A DNA stretch of 64,000 nt from VRUE01 sp963712595 (GTDB taxonomy: Bacteria > Actinomycetota > Thermoleophilia > Solirubrobacterales > 70-9): NCBI GenBank assembly GCA_963712595.1, contig CAVQIM010000002.1, positions 124,001 through 188,000 on the forward strand, given 5' to 3'. Under the pieces are notes generated by a model. That model had not been told where the DNA came from. It worked only from the letters and a program-made list of their open reading frames with translations, and did not search any database. The position numbers were made by a program, and so were the translations under genes. Every line of letters starts with the position of its first letter. The stretch's first letter is position 1. Below, in pieces: positions 1 through 8,163 of this stretch.

Positions 1-1
1 T

Positions 2-2119
2 TCCTTCGCCGAATGCCTCAAATCGGGCCAGGAGCTGAAGAAGACCTACGACGCCGAGCCCGACGCGAAGCGGATCATCGACGTCGCCCAGGGCCTCGAG
101 GGGATCATCCGCAACAACTCGATCCACGCCGCCGCGGTGGTGATCGCCGACCGCCCGCTGCAGGAGGTGGTGCCGCTGCAGCTGGCCGAGGACAAGACCG
201 CTCCCGCCGCCACCAACGGCAGCGGCAAGGCCGAGCGCCAGTACAAGATCGTGACCCAGTACTCGATGGGCCCGATCGAGGAGATCGGGCTGCTGAAGAT
301 GGACTTCCTCGGCCTCCGCAACCTCGACGTGATCGAGGACGCGATCGACATCATCCGCCGCTCGCGCGGCGAGGAGGTCGACATGGAAGCGATCCCGATC
401 GATGACGCCAAGACCTACGAAATGCTCGCCCGCGGCGATTCGATCGGCGTCTTCCAGTTCGAGTCGGAGGGGATGCGCGATGCACTGCGCAAGGTCGGGC
501 CGACCGAGTTCGCCGACCTGGTCGCGCTCGGCGCCCTGTATCGGCCCGGGGCGATGGCCTACATCCCCGCTTACGCGAAGGGCAAGAAGGACCCCTCGAC
601 GGTGCGCTACCCGGACCCGCGCCTGCGCGCGATCACCGAGGAGACCCACGGCTGCGTCGTCTATCAGGAGCAGTTGATGGCGATCGCCCGCGAGATGGCC
701 GGATTCTCGGGCGCCGAGGCGGACGACCTGCGCAAGGCAATCGGCAAGAAGAAGCGCGAGTTGATGGCGACGATGAAAGACAAGTTCATGCAGGGACTGG
801 CGGAATCGAACACCGCCCCGAGCGTCGCCGCCGACCTCTGGAAGCTGAACGAAGCCGCCGCCGATTACTCGTTCAACAAGTCCCATGCTGCCTGCTACGG
901 GCTGATCTCCTACCGCACCGCTTACCTCAAGGCCAATTACCCGGCCGAGTACATGGCGGCGGTGATCTCCTCGGTGATGAACACCAAGGACAAGGTCCCC
1001 TTCTTCGTCAACCGCTGCGAGGAGATGGGGATCGAGGTGCTGCCACCCGACGTCAACTCCTCCGACCACAGCTTCGTCGTCTCCGAGAACGCGATCCGCT
1101 TTGGCCTCGACGCGGTCAAGAACGTCGGCCACGCCGCGGTCGAGGCGATCCTGCGCGCTCGCGAGGACAGTCCAATCGCCTCGATCTGGGATTTCTGCGA
1201 GCGGGTCGACTCGCGCTCGGTCAACAAACGGGCGATCGAATGCCTGATCAAATGCGGCGCCCTCGACTCGACCGGCGCTACCCGCAGGGGCATGCTCGAG
1301 ACACTGCCGGCGGCGCAATCCGCGGGGCAGAAGGCCCAGGAGGATGCCCAGCTCGGCCAGGGCTCGATCTTCGACTTCGGCGACGGCGAGAGCGATGGGC
1401 CCACTCCGGGCCGCGCCGAGCACCGGCCGCCGATTTCCGCTGCCGAGTTCGAGCGGGCAGAGCTGCTGGCGATGGAGAAGGAGACGCTGGGGACGTATCT
1501 CTCCGAGCACCCGCTGACCGAGGTCCGCGGGGCGTTGCGCGCCCGGGTCGATTGCGGCATTGCTGCCCTCGCCAACAAGCAGGACGGCGCCTGGGTGACG
1601 GTCGGCGGCATCGTCACCGAGTGCAAGAAGATCCGCACCAAGAGCGGCAACCAGATGATGTTCGCCACCCTCGACGACGTCGAGGGTCAGGTCGAGATGC
1701 TCGTCTTCAAGGCCGACCAGTCCGAGAGCGCCGAGGTGATCGCGCCCGATGCCATCGTCGTGGTGCGGGGGCGGATCGACCACAAGGAGCGCGGCGAGAC
1801 GAAGCTGGTCGTGCAGGAGGCCGAGCGCTTCGAACCCGATGCCGAGGAGGTCTCGCGCGCGAGCGCCGCGGCGAGCTCCCCGCGCGAACCGCTGAAGCTG
1901 GTGATCGAGGCCTCTCAACTGCAGCGCCCCGGCCTCCTCGACCAGCTGAAGGAAGTCTTCGAGCACCACAAGGGCGAGGCGGATGTCCACCTCGCCGTCG
2001 TCGGCGGCGAGGGCGGCCCGCGCGAATGGAAGCTGGGCGACGGCTACCGGGTGCGGCCCTCGAGCGGCCTGCGCGCCGAGTTGGGCCACGTGCTGGGACC
2101 CGACGCGCTGGCCGCCTAG
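2..2119 (+). CDS. dnaE: DNA polymerase III alpha subunit, 5'-truncated by window edge
   Basis: About 705 C-terminal residues of the replicative polymerase are visible; the reading frame is open from base 2, so the gene starts before the window. The text TQYSMGPIEEIGLLKMDFLGL near residues 87-107 matches the family palm region, and its Asp (about residue 101) corresponds to the third catalytic Asp. CVVYQEQLM and SFNKSHAACYGLISY are typical palm/fingers motifs. Near residues 530-600 an OB-fold (VTVGGIVTECKKIRTKSGNQ) follows, and the C-terminus is an acidic low-complexity link plus a short final domain, as in DnaE1-type enzymes. The two first catalytic Asp residues and the PHP domain lie outside the window. 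Identification is very safe; only the missing N-terminus limits it. Confidence 0.97.
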   Translation, partial: SFAECLKSGQELKKTYDAEPDAKRIIDVAQGLEGIIRNNSIHAAAVVIADRPLQEVVPLQLAEDKTAPAATNGSGKAERQYKIVTQYSMGPIEEIGLLKMDFLGLRNLDVIEDAIDIIRRSRGEEVDMEAIPIDDAKTYEMLARGDSIGVFQFESEGMRDALRKVGPTEFADLVALGALYRPGAMAYIPAYAKGKKDPSTVRYPDPRLRAITEETHGCVVYQEQLMAIAREMAGFSGAEADDLRKAIGKKKRELMATMKDKFMQGLAESNTAPSVAADLWKLNEAAADYSFNKSHAACYGLISYRTAYLKANYPAEYMAAVISSVMNTKDKVPFFVNRCEEMGIEVLPPDVNSSDHSFVVSENAIRFGLDAVKNVGHAAVEAILRAREDSPIASIWDFCERVDSRSVNKRAIECLIKCGALDSTGATRRGMLETLPAAQSAGQKAQEDAQLGQGSIFDFGDGESDGPTPGRAEHRPPISAAEFERAELLAMEKETLGTYLSEHPLTEVRGALRARVDCGIAALANKQDGAWVTVGGIVTECKKIRTKSGNQMMFATLDDVEGQVEMLVFKADQSESAEVIAPDAIVVVRGRIDHKERGETKLVVQEAERFEPDAEEVSRASAAASSPREPLKLVIEASQLQRPGLLDQLKEVFEHHKGEADVHLAVVGGEGGPREWKLGDGYRVRPSSGLRAELGHVLGPDALAA

Positions 2120-2168
2120 CCAGGCCGACTCCTTGGTTTTCGCCCCCTCCCGTCCGTAGACTTTGGCA

Positions 2169-2543
2169 ATGCCTGCTACGCGCGAGAAGACCGGCGAGTG
2201 CCGTCAGTGCCGTTCCTTCTGCGACAAGATGGTCGAGCCGCGCGGCTGTGTGGAGATGCGCTGCCGCTACCTCTACAGCTTCGTCGACATGCTGACCGGC
2301 GTGCAGTACGTGGGCTGCATGCAGCAGGTCTTCGGCGCCAAGGTCGAGCTCGACGCGGTCCTGCAGCCGGGCGGCTTCGGCGGCGTCAAGATGACTGGCG
2401 ATTCGCTGCCCCACTGCCAGTTCTCGATCGAGCGCGCCTACGAGGGCTCGGGCGATTCATACGACTGCGTCAACCGCCGCTTCTTCGACTGCTCCGACGG
2501 TGGCCCCGAGGGCATCAAGGCCTTCGACCTGCGTGACGTCTGA
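2169..2543 (+). CDS. Cys-rich conserved hypothetical protein
   Basis: A 124-residue protein with about ten cysteines, starting CRQCRSFCDK and continuing with CVEMRC, a late HC and two DC pairs. The spacing suggests metal binding or disulfides, but I do not recognise a named domain. It has no signal peptide or membrane segment. ATG at 2169 is preferred over TTG at 2163; neither has a clear Shine-Dalgarno. It sits between dnaE and an acyl-CoA dehydrogenase on the same strand with short gaps, so it may share a transcript. Function unknown. Confidence 0.75.
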   Translation: MPATREKTGECRQCRSFCDKMVEPRGCVEMRCRYLYSFVDMLTGVQYVGCMQQVFGAKVELDAVLQPGGFGGVKMTGDSLPHCQFSIERAYEGSGDSYDCVNRRFFDCSDGGPEGIKAFDLRDV

Positions 2544-2587
2544 GCGTTCCCCGGGATACGACATCTTTCCGTGTAAAATTCCGCGCC

Positions 2588-3883
2588 ATGACAGAGACTT
2601 CCGCAGTGGCAGAGGCAGAGCAGCTGGTGGCTGAGGCGGCCGGCAACACCGAGGGCGCCGGCTCCGAGGGGCCGAAGTTCACCCTCGAGCTGAACCAGGA
2701 CCAGAAGGACATCCGCGAGTGGGTGCACGGCTTCGCCGAGGGCGTCGTCCGCCCCGCCGCGGCGGAATGGGACGAGCGCGAGGAGACACCCTGGCCGGTG
2801 ATCCAGGAGGCGGCCAAGATCGGCCTCTACAGCTTCGAAGCCCTGGGCCAGTTCTGGGCCGACGAGACGGGGCTGACGCTGCCGATCGCCAACGAGGAGC
2901 TGTTCTGGGGCGACGCTGGCATCGGCATGGCGATCATGGGCACCTCGCTGGCCGTCGCCGCGATCTTCGGGCAGGGAACCCCGGAGCAGATGGGCGAGTG
3001 GATCCCGCAGTGCTTTGGCAGCGCCGAGGAGCCCAAGGTCGCCGCCTTTTGCGCCTCTGAGCCGGACGCCGGCTCCGACGTCTCGGCGATCCGCACCACC
3101 GCCAAGTACGACGAGGCAGCCGACGAGTGGGTCATCAACGGCCAGAAGGCATGGGCGACCAACGGCGGCATCGCCGACGTCCACGTCGTGATCGCCTCGG
3201 TCGACCGTGAGCTCGGCTCGCGCGGTCACGCCGCCTTCGTCATCCCACCCGGAACCAAGGGCTGCGAGCAGGGCGCCAAGGTCAAGAAGCACGGCCTGCG
3301 CGCCTCGCACACCGCCGACGTCCATCTCGACGACTGCCGTGTCCCAGGCGCCTGCCTGCTGGGCGGCAAGGAGAAGCTCGACGAACGACTGGCGCGCGTG
3401 CGCGAGGGCAAGCGGTCGAAGTCGCAGGCGGCGATGCAGACCTTCGAGGCGAGCCGGCCGACGGTCGGCGCCCAGGCGCTGGGCATCGCCCGCGCTGCCT
3501 ATGAGTACGCGCTCGAGTACGCCAAAGAGCGCAAACAGTTCGGCCGGGCGATCGTCGAGAACCAGGCGATCGCCTTCACCCTGGCCGACATGAAGCTGGA
3601 GATCGACGCCGCCCGGCTGCTCGTCTGGCGCGCTGCCTGGATGGGCCGCAGCGGCCAGAAATTCGAAAACGCCGAGGGCTCGATGTCGAAGCTGAAGGCG
3701 GGCGAGGTCGCCGTCTGGGCGACCGAGCGCGCGATCCAGATCCTCGGCGGCAACGGCTACACCCGGGAGTTCCCGGTCGAGCGGATGCACCGCGACGCGA
3801 AGATCTACACGATCTTCGAGGGGACTTCGGAGATCCAGCGCTTGGTGATCTCCAGGTCGATTTCCGGCGTTCACGTCAAATAG
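2588..3883 (+). CDS. acyl-CoA dehydrogenase
   Basis: A 431-residue flavoprotein that would oxidise an acyl-CoA thioester at C2-C3, passing electrons to ETF. The N-terminal helical domain follows a 35-residue Ala/Glu-rich leader. CASEPDAGSD near residue 158 is the family FAD/substrate signature, RKQFGRAI near residue 317 is the second signature region, and the C-terminus has YTIFEGTSEIQRLVISR, whose Glu is at the position of the catalytic base of medium-chain enzymes. Length is a little above the usual 380-400 because of the leader and an insertion near residues 260-285. Chain-length specificity cannot be told from sequence. Confidence 0.93.
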   Translation: MTETSAVAEAEQLVAEAAGNTEGAGSEGPKFTLELNQDQKDIREWVHGFAEGVVRPAAAEWDEREETPWPVIQEAAKIGLYSFEALGQFWADETGLTLPIANEELFWGDAGIGMAIMGTSLAVAAIFGQGTPEQMGEWIPQCFGSAEEPKVAAFCASEPDAGSDVSAIRTTAKYDEAADEWVINGQKAWATNGGIADVHVVIASVDRELGSRGHAAFVIPPGTKGCEQGAKVKKHGLRASHTADVHLDDCRVPGACLLGGKEKLDERLARVREGKRSKSQAAMQTFEASRPTVGAQALGIARAAYEYALEYAKERKQFGRAIVENQAIAFTLADMKLEIDAARLLVWRAAWMGRSGQKFENAEGSMSKLKAGEVAVWATERAIQILGGNGYTREFPVERMHRDAKIYTIFEGTSEIQRLVISRSISGVHVK

Positions 3884-3890
3884 CGCTCGG

Positions 3891-3996
3891 GGAGGTCACG
3901 CCACCCCTTCCACGGAGGCCGTTGCGCAGCTGGGGCGTGCGCCGTGGGTTCGGGCGTGGATTCCTGAGCCTCCGTGGAAGGGGTGGCGTGACCTCC
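3891..3996. repeat. 28-bp perfect inverted repeat hairpin element (class D)
   Basis: Arms 3891-3918 and 3969-3996 are perfect reverse complements (28 of 28), separated by a 50-base G/T-rich loop. It lies exactly between the convergent ends of the acyl-CoA dehydrogenase and nfo, so it could work as a bidirectional terminator. It lacks a U-tract on either side and the arms are far longer than a normal terminator stem. It resembles in layout the other long-armed elements of this window, but I see no second copy of its core. Confidence 0.85.
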
Positions 3997-4010
3997 TTCA
4001 GGCAGCTGTT

Positions 4011-4871
4011 TCACCCACGGCGCTTGAGACCTGCGCTGCGAAGCCGCTTGGCGGCTGTGACTTCTTTGCGGTCCGGGCCTTTTTTTGCTGGGCCTGGGGT
4101 CTCGAGGGTTGCTGGGAGGCCCTCGAAGCGGGGCTCTGAGAGGAAGGCTGCGAGGCCTTGTTTGCCCATTTCTCCTTTGCCGAGGTTGGCGTGGCGGTCG
4201 CGGCAGGAGCCGAGTGGGGCGGCTGCGTCGTTGACGTGGAGGCAGCGGAGGCGGTCGAGGCCCACCTTGGCGTCGGCTTCGTCGACCACGGCGCTCAGGT
4301 GCTCCTCGTCGGTGACGTCGTAGCCCTGGACGAAGAGGTGGCAGGAGTCGAGGCAGAGGCCGAGGCGCTTGCCGCCCCCGGCCAGCTCGATCAACTCGGC
4401 GGTCTGGTCGAAGTCGCGGCCGAGCAGGCCCTTGTGGCCGGCCGTCTGCTCGAGCAGCAACGGGCAGCGCTCACTGTCCTTGAGTGCCGCGGCGATCGTC
4501 TTCGCCGCTCGCTTGATCGAAGGGCCCAGCGGCTCCCCCTTTTGCGCGCCTGGGTGCAGGACGACGCCGTTGGCGCCGATCTCATCGCCGATTCGCAGCG
4601 CGTGCGTGAGCGAGGCCAGGGACTTCTTGCGCAACTCGGCGTCTTTGCTGGCGCAGTTGATCAAGTAGACCGCGTGGATCACCACCGCTTCGACCGGCGA
4701 ATCCGCCATCGCGTCCTTGAAGGCGGCGAAGTCATCCGGCCCGTATTTCGTCGGCCGCCACATCCGCGGGCTCTGGTTGAAGATCTGGATCGATTCGCAG
4801 CCGCGCTCGGCGCCCCGCTCGATCGCCTTGTCCAAACCGCCAGATGTCGAGACATGCGCGCCGATCAACAT
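4011..4871 (-). CDS. nfo: deoxyribonuclease IV (AP endonuclease)
   Basis: A 286-residue Nfo/EndoIV family enzyme that incises DNA 5' to abasic sites in base excision repair. Start MLIGAHVSTSGGLDKA is the canonical N-terminus. The trinuclear zinc ligands can be followed in order: VVIHAVYL, VVLHPGAQKG, LLLEQTAG, LCLDSCHLF, CLHVNDAAAPLGS...DRHANLG, and PATLETPG. Length is that of the family. It converges on the acyl-CoA dehydrogenase with a 28-bp inverted repeat between them. Highly confident. Confidence 0.96.
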   Translation of the reverse strand: MLIGAHVSTSGGLDKAIERGAERGCESIQIFNQSPRMWRPTKYGPDDFAAFKDAMADSPVEAVVIHAVYLINCASKDAELRKKSLASLTHALRIGDEIGANGVVLHPGAQKGEPLGPSIKRAAKTIAAALKDSERCPLLLEQTAGHKGLLGRDFDQTAELIELAGGGKRLGLCLDSCHLFVQGYDVTDEEHLSAVVDEADAKVGLDRLRCLHVNDAAAPLGSCRDRHANLGKGEMGKQGLAAFLSEPRFEGLPATLETPGPAKKGPDRKEVTAAKRLRSAGLKRRG

Positions 4872-4946
4872 GATTTCCGCATCCTATGGAGACGATTGTG
4901 TGCGGTGCCTTGAGTCGGCGGTTTCGGCGAATAGCGTCGGGCGCAT

Positions 4947-5020
4947 CCCCCCGTAGCTCAGCGGATAGAGCGCGCTCTTGACTAGAGACGAGGTCGCGGG
5001 TTCGAGTCCTGCCGGGGGGA
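4947..5020 (+). tRNA. atypical tRNA gene, anticodon read as GAC (Val?)
   Basis: A cloverleaf can be drawn: acceptor CCCCCCG/CGGGGGG (4947-4953 with 5013-5019), D-arm GCTC-AGCGGATA-GAGC, variable loop AGGTC, T-arm GCGGG-TTCGAGT-CCTGC, discriminator A, no encoded CCA. The body resembles actinobacterial tRNA-Arg. The anticodon arm is odd: 18 bases instead of 17, with stem CG/CG, a bulged A at 4988, CTC/GAG and loop TTGACTA. This places GAC at 34-36 (valine) but with U at position 37, where a purine is normal. C1-G72 is also unusual. It may be a functional but divergent tRNA or a degenerate one; the isotype is uncertain. Confidence 0.6.
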
Positions 5021-5061
5021 TGGCGACTTCGATGTGCGTGCCGGGATCGCGCTACGCTTTT

Positions 5062-5130
5062 GTCCTCTAGTCAAGGGCGCTGCTGACGCTGAGAGGGTTC
5101 GGCCCATGGCCGGGCTGCTCGCGGAGCAGC
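5062..5130 (+). other. structured tail after the tRNA: anticodon-arm complement plus hairpin
   Basis: Bases 5062-5080 are complementary to the tRNA anticodon arm 4972-4989: 18 pairs including one G-U, with one bulged C. A second small hairpin follows at 5114-5130 (GCTGCTC-gcg-GAGCAGC). Together with the terminator at 5138-5165 this suggests that the transcript running out of the tRNA gene is structured and could sequester the anticodon arm. No open reading frame covers it. Function is unknown. Confidence 0.55.
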
Positions 5131-5137
5131 TTCTTCG

Positions 5138-5165
5138 CAACAGGCCCGCTTCGGCGGGCCTGTTG
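5138..5165 (+). terminator. UUCG-capped terminator hairpin
   Basis: Arms CAACAGGCCCGC and GCGGGCCTGTTG pair perfectly over 12 bp around a TTCG tetraloop, followed by TGTGTAGG rather than a true U-run. It would end the tRNA transcript before gltX. Confidence 0.75.
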
Positions 5166-5208
5166 TGTGTAGGCCCAGTTGATGAGGTCGTTCATCTAGA
5201 TTCCCCTC

Positions 5209-6576
5209 GTGCCCGACGCCTCTCCACTCCGCCTACGATTCGCCCCATCGCCAACCGGCGCCCTGCACATCGGTGGTGCCCGCACCGCTCTCTACAACTG
5301 GCTCGCGGCGCGCCACGGGGGCGGTGAGCTGGTGCTGCGGATCGAGGACACCGATCGCGAGCGCTCGACCGCCGAGAACGTCGAGCAGATCCTCGACGCG
5401 CTGCGTTGGCTGGAGCTGGACTGGGACGAGGGGCCGATCTCGCAGGCATCGCGGGCGCAGCGCCACGCGGAGGCACTGCGGAAGCTGCTCGACTCCGGCG
5501 CCGCCTATCGCGACTCGGCCACCGCCAAGGACGTCGAGGCCTGGAAGGCGGAGCACGGGGCGGGCCGCGGCTATCGCGGCGAGCCGGTGGACGAGCCTGG
5601 TGCGGCGGTGCGCCTGCGCGTGCCCGACGACGGCGAGACCGTGGTCGAGGACCTGATCCGCGGCCCGGTCCGCTTTCCCAACCGTAGCTATGACGACTTC
5701 GTCATCGCCCGTGGCGACGAGTCCGTCCTCTACAACTTCGCCGTCGCCGTCGACGACGCCGAGATGGGGGTCACCGAGGTGGTGCGTGGCGACGACCATC
5801 TCTCCAACACGCCCAAGCAGCTGCTCGTCCTCGCCGCACTCGGCTTCCGGGCGCCCCGCTATGCGCACCTTCCGCTTCTGCACGGGCCCGACGGCAAGAA
5901 GCTCTCGAAGCGGCATGGCGCCGCCTCGGTCCAGGAGCTGCGCGAGGCCGGCTACCTACCCGCCGCGGTGCGCAACTACCTCGCCCTGCTCGGCTGGGGT
6001 ACCACCGACGACACGACCCTGATGTCCACCGAGGAGCTGGTGGCCCGCTTCCGGGTCGAGGACGTCGGCAAATCGGCGGCGATCTTCGACGAGCGCAAGC
6101 TGCGCTGGGTCAACGGCCGTTTCATGCGCGAGCTGCCGCTCGAGGAGTACACGAGCGCGGTGGCGCGTCACCTCGGGCGCGAGGTCGACGAGCGCCTGAG
6201 GGAAGGCTGCGCGATCGCGCAGGAGAAAGCCCAGACGCTGGATGAGGTCTGGGGGCTGATCCGCTTCCTCTTCGAGCCACCCGTCGACGACGAGAAGGCA
6301 TGGCGCAAGGTCATGGGGGACGGTGCGCTGGCGGCGTTGGAGGCATCGAGGGAAGCGCTGGCCGAGGTGGGCGACTTCGACCCCGAGGCCATCGAGACGG
6401 CTCTGGCACCGCTGCCGGAGCGGCTGCAGTCCAAGCCCGGCCGGGTCTATCAGCCGATTCGGGTCGCGATCACCGGCACATCGGTCTCGCCGGGAATCTT
6501 CGAGTCCCTCGCCGTCCTGGGGCGCGAGGAATCGCTGGCGCGGATCGACGGCGCGCTGGCCCGACTGCGGTCCTGA
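5209..6576 (+). CDS. gltX: glutamyl-tRNA synthetase
   Basis: A 455-residue class I aminoacyl-tRNA synthetase charging tRNA-Glu (and probably tRNA-Gln, see gatCAB). The HIGH motif appears as HIGG near residue 21 in RFAPSPTGALHIGGARTA, RIEDTDRERST follows, and the KMSKS loop is KLSKRHG near residue 228. The C-terminal alpha-helical anticodon-binding domain is complete, ending with the typical SVSPGIFESLAVLGREES region. Start is GTG at 5209. It follows the tRNA and its terminator, so it probably has its own promoter. Confidence 0.96.
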   Translation: MPDASPLRLRFAPSPTGALHIGGARTALYNWLAARHGGGELVLRIEDTDRERSTAENVEQILDALRWLELDWDEGPISQASRAQRHAEALRKLLDSGAAYRDSATAKDVEAWKAEHGAGRGYRGEPVDEPGAAVRLRVPDDGETVVEDLIRGPVRFPNRSYDDFVIARGDESVLYNFAVAVDDAEMGVTEVVRGDDHLSNTPKQLLVLAALGFRAPRYAHLPLLHGPDGKKLSKRHGAASVQELREAGYLPAAVRNYLALLGWGTTDDTTLMSTEELVARFRVEDVGKSAAIFDERKLRWVNGRFMRELPLEEYTSAVARHLGREVDERLREGCAIAQEKAQTLDEVWGLIRFLFEPPVDDEKAWRKVMGDGALAALEASREALAEVGDFDPEAIETALAPLPERLQSKPGRVYQPIRVAITGTSVSPGIFESLAVLGREESLARIDGALARLRS

Positions 6577-6706
6577 CGGACAACTGCGCGGTTTTCACCG
6601 CTACAGGTAGGACAAATGACTGCCCACAATGCCTCAATTTTGTGGATGCCAGGGCTAAACCGTGCGTCCTTTGCTGCCGATGAGCCTTGCGAAGGCTGTT
6701 TTCGCC

Positions 6707-7792
6707 ATGGACTCGATCAAGCCACACAGCAACGGCAACGGCAAAGTGAAGCCAGGCGTCGCCCGCAAAGACGGCAACGCCAAACCCGCCCCTGGCGCCC
6801 GCCTGGCCGCCGCCTTCGAGGCGGTCGAGAAGTTCCCGGTCCTGATGGAGTCGAGGGCGCGCGTGATGAACGCCGCCACGGCCGAGACCTCCCGCATCGC
6901 CGAGCTGGTCGAAACGGTCGAGTCCGACGTCGGCCTGGCGATCTCCGTCCTGCGTATCGCCAACCGTAGCGGCGCTCCCAACGGTGCCGCCAGCATCCCC
7001 GAGGCGATCGAACTGCTGAAGCCCTCGGGAGTTCTCGCCATCGCCGGCACCGCCCCCGTCTTCGACTTCTTCGAGCCCAACGGCGGTCGCGAGATGCGCC
7101 CGGAGCGCTTCCGCGTTCACGCTCTCGCGACCCAGCAGGCCGCCGATGAGATCGGCCGCGCAATCGGTTGGGAAAACCGCGACGAGCTGGCGGTGGCCTC
7201 GCTCCTGCACGATGTCGGCCGGCTTGTCATCTCCAATCTGCACCCCGGCGACCGCGGTCACCTCGACGCTCTGGTCAAGACTCCGGAGCAGCGCCTGCGC
7301 GAGGAACGCGACCGGCTCGGCATCGACCACGCCTTGGTCGGCGGTGTGCTGGCCAGGCGCTGGAACCTTCCCCAGCGGATCGCGGTCGCAATCGAGCGGC
7401 ACCACGCCGAGGACGCCGACGGGTTGGCGGCGATGGTTGCCGCCGCGGACATGATCGCCCACTACACGCAGGGCGAGGCGGTTGCCCCCGAGCGGGTGCG
7501 GATGTGCGCCAAGCGCTGCGGACTCGGCCCCGACGGCCTGCGCGACCTGCTCTACGAGCTTCCCTACGCCCGCCACGAGTCCTCGCGGATGTCGGAGCCA
7601 TGCCCACTCTCGGCCCGCGAGCTCGACGTGCTCCGCCACCTCTCCGAGGGCATGGTCTACAAGCAGATCGCGGGAGAAATGCAGCTCTCGGTCTCGACCA
7701 TCCGCACCCACCTGCACAACGTCTACGGCAAGATCGGCGCCGTCGACCGGGCGCAGGCCGTGCTCACAGCACGAGACCACGGCTGGATCTAG
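6707..7792 (+). CDS. HDOD-domain protein fused to a LuxR-type HTH
   Basis: A 361-residue signalling protein. Residues about 30-265 form an HDOD domain, with SLLHDVGRL near residue 165 keeping the HD pair and HALVGGVLARRWNLP and ERHH further on. The last 60 residues are a LuxR-type helix-turn-helix beginning LSARELDVLRHLSEGMVYKQIA and ending RAQAVLTARDHGWI. Such a fusion suggests a one-component regulator in which the HDOD part senses a ligand or partner. Earlier in-frame starts exist at 6662 and 6680; 6707 is chosen because the preceding residues look non-conserved. Ligand and targets are unknown. Confidence 0.8.
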   Translation: MDSIKPHSNGNGKVKPGVARKDGNAKPAPGARLAAAFEAVEKFPVLMESRARVMNAATAETSRIAELVETVESDVGLAISVLRIANRSGAPNGAASIPEAIELLKPSGVLAIAGTAPVFDFFEPNGGREMRPERFRVHALATQQAADEIGRAIGWENRDELAVASLLHDVGRLVISNLHPGDRGHLDALVKTPEQRLREERDRLGIDHALVGGVLARRWNLPQRIAVAIERHHAEDADGLAAMVAAADMIAHYTQGEAVAPERVRMCAKRCGLGPDGLRDLLYELPYARHESSRMSEPCPLSARELDVLRHLSEGMVYKQIAGEMQLSVSTIRTHLHNVYGKIGAVDRAQAVLTARDHGWI

Positions 7793-7808
7793 GGACACGG
7801 GTCGCTGG

Positions 7809-7954
7809 CCCGCGGGTCCTGTCGCCTGGGTGAGGTGCCCTCCTTGCGCTGCGCGCTGTTTCGGGCACCGGGACATATCGGTGCGAGGGCCGGGACCCTG
7901 CCCTCAGCAGCCTCCGCGCGGCGGAGATCACCTCACCCAGGCACCACCCGCGGG
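7809..7954 (-). repeat. class A hairpin element, copy A4
   Basis: Read on the minus strand: outer arm CCCGCGGGT, GGT, inner arm GCCTGGGTGAGGTG, a long loop, inner arm CACCTCACCCAGGC, GACAGG, outer arm ACCCGCGGG. All paired bases match. The GGY/GACAGG internal loop is shared with the other class A copies, whereas the stem sequences differ in a compensated way. The loop of this copy is longer (about 91 bases) than in the others. Confidence 0.75.
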
Positions 7955-8055
7955 AGAAACGTTCATCCTGAAACAGCTCGCAGACAAAGCGAGTGGGAGG
8001 CCTGCGTCGGAGTCTCCTCGCCGTAGCTGGATGTGTCGTCAGTCGAGGGGTTCCT

Positions 8056-8158
8056 CGCGGGGGGTGGCATCGAATGGGGGGACCACCCCCGAGGAGGCGG
8101 CGGAGCCGCCACCGCAGCGGGGTGGTGGGACCCATTCGGTGACAGGACCCGCCGCGCC
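8056..8158 (+). repeat. class A hairpin element, copy A3
   Basis: Outer arm CGCGGGGGGT pairs with ACCCGCCGCG; GGC faces GACAGG; inner arms ATCGAATGGG / CCCATTCGGT and ACCACCCC / GGGGTGGT pair around a small mismatch; a GGCGGCGGAGCCGCC-type hairpin and CCGCAG fill the loop. The order of parts is the same as in copies A1 and A2. Confidence 0.75.
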
Positions 8159-8163
8159 AGTAA

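Larger units (their letters stand above)
7793..8163. other. 371-bp convergent intergenic region filled by two class A hairpin elements
   Basis: The gap between the HDOD-LuxR gene (+) and the LuxR response regulator (-) holds no convincing gene. It contains two elements, 7809-7954 in minus orientation and 8056-8158 in plus orientation, that share a conserved internal loop and differ in their stems. They may serve as terminators for both genes. Confidence 0.7.

Noticed and set aside
4947..5165. tmRNA or T-box for gltX
   Set aside because: No tmRNA tag frame or 3' TCCACCA-type end, and no T-box AGGGTGG motif or specifier structure is seen; the region is better described as a tRNA-like gene plus a structured tail.
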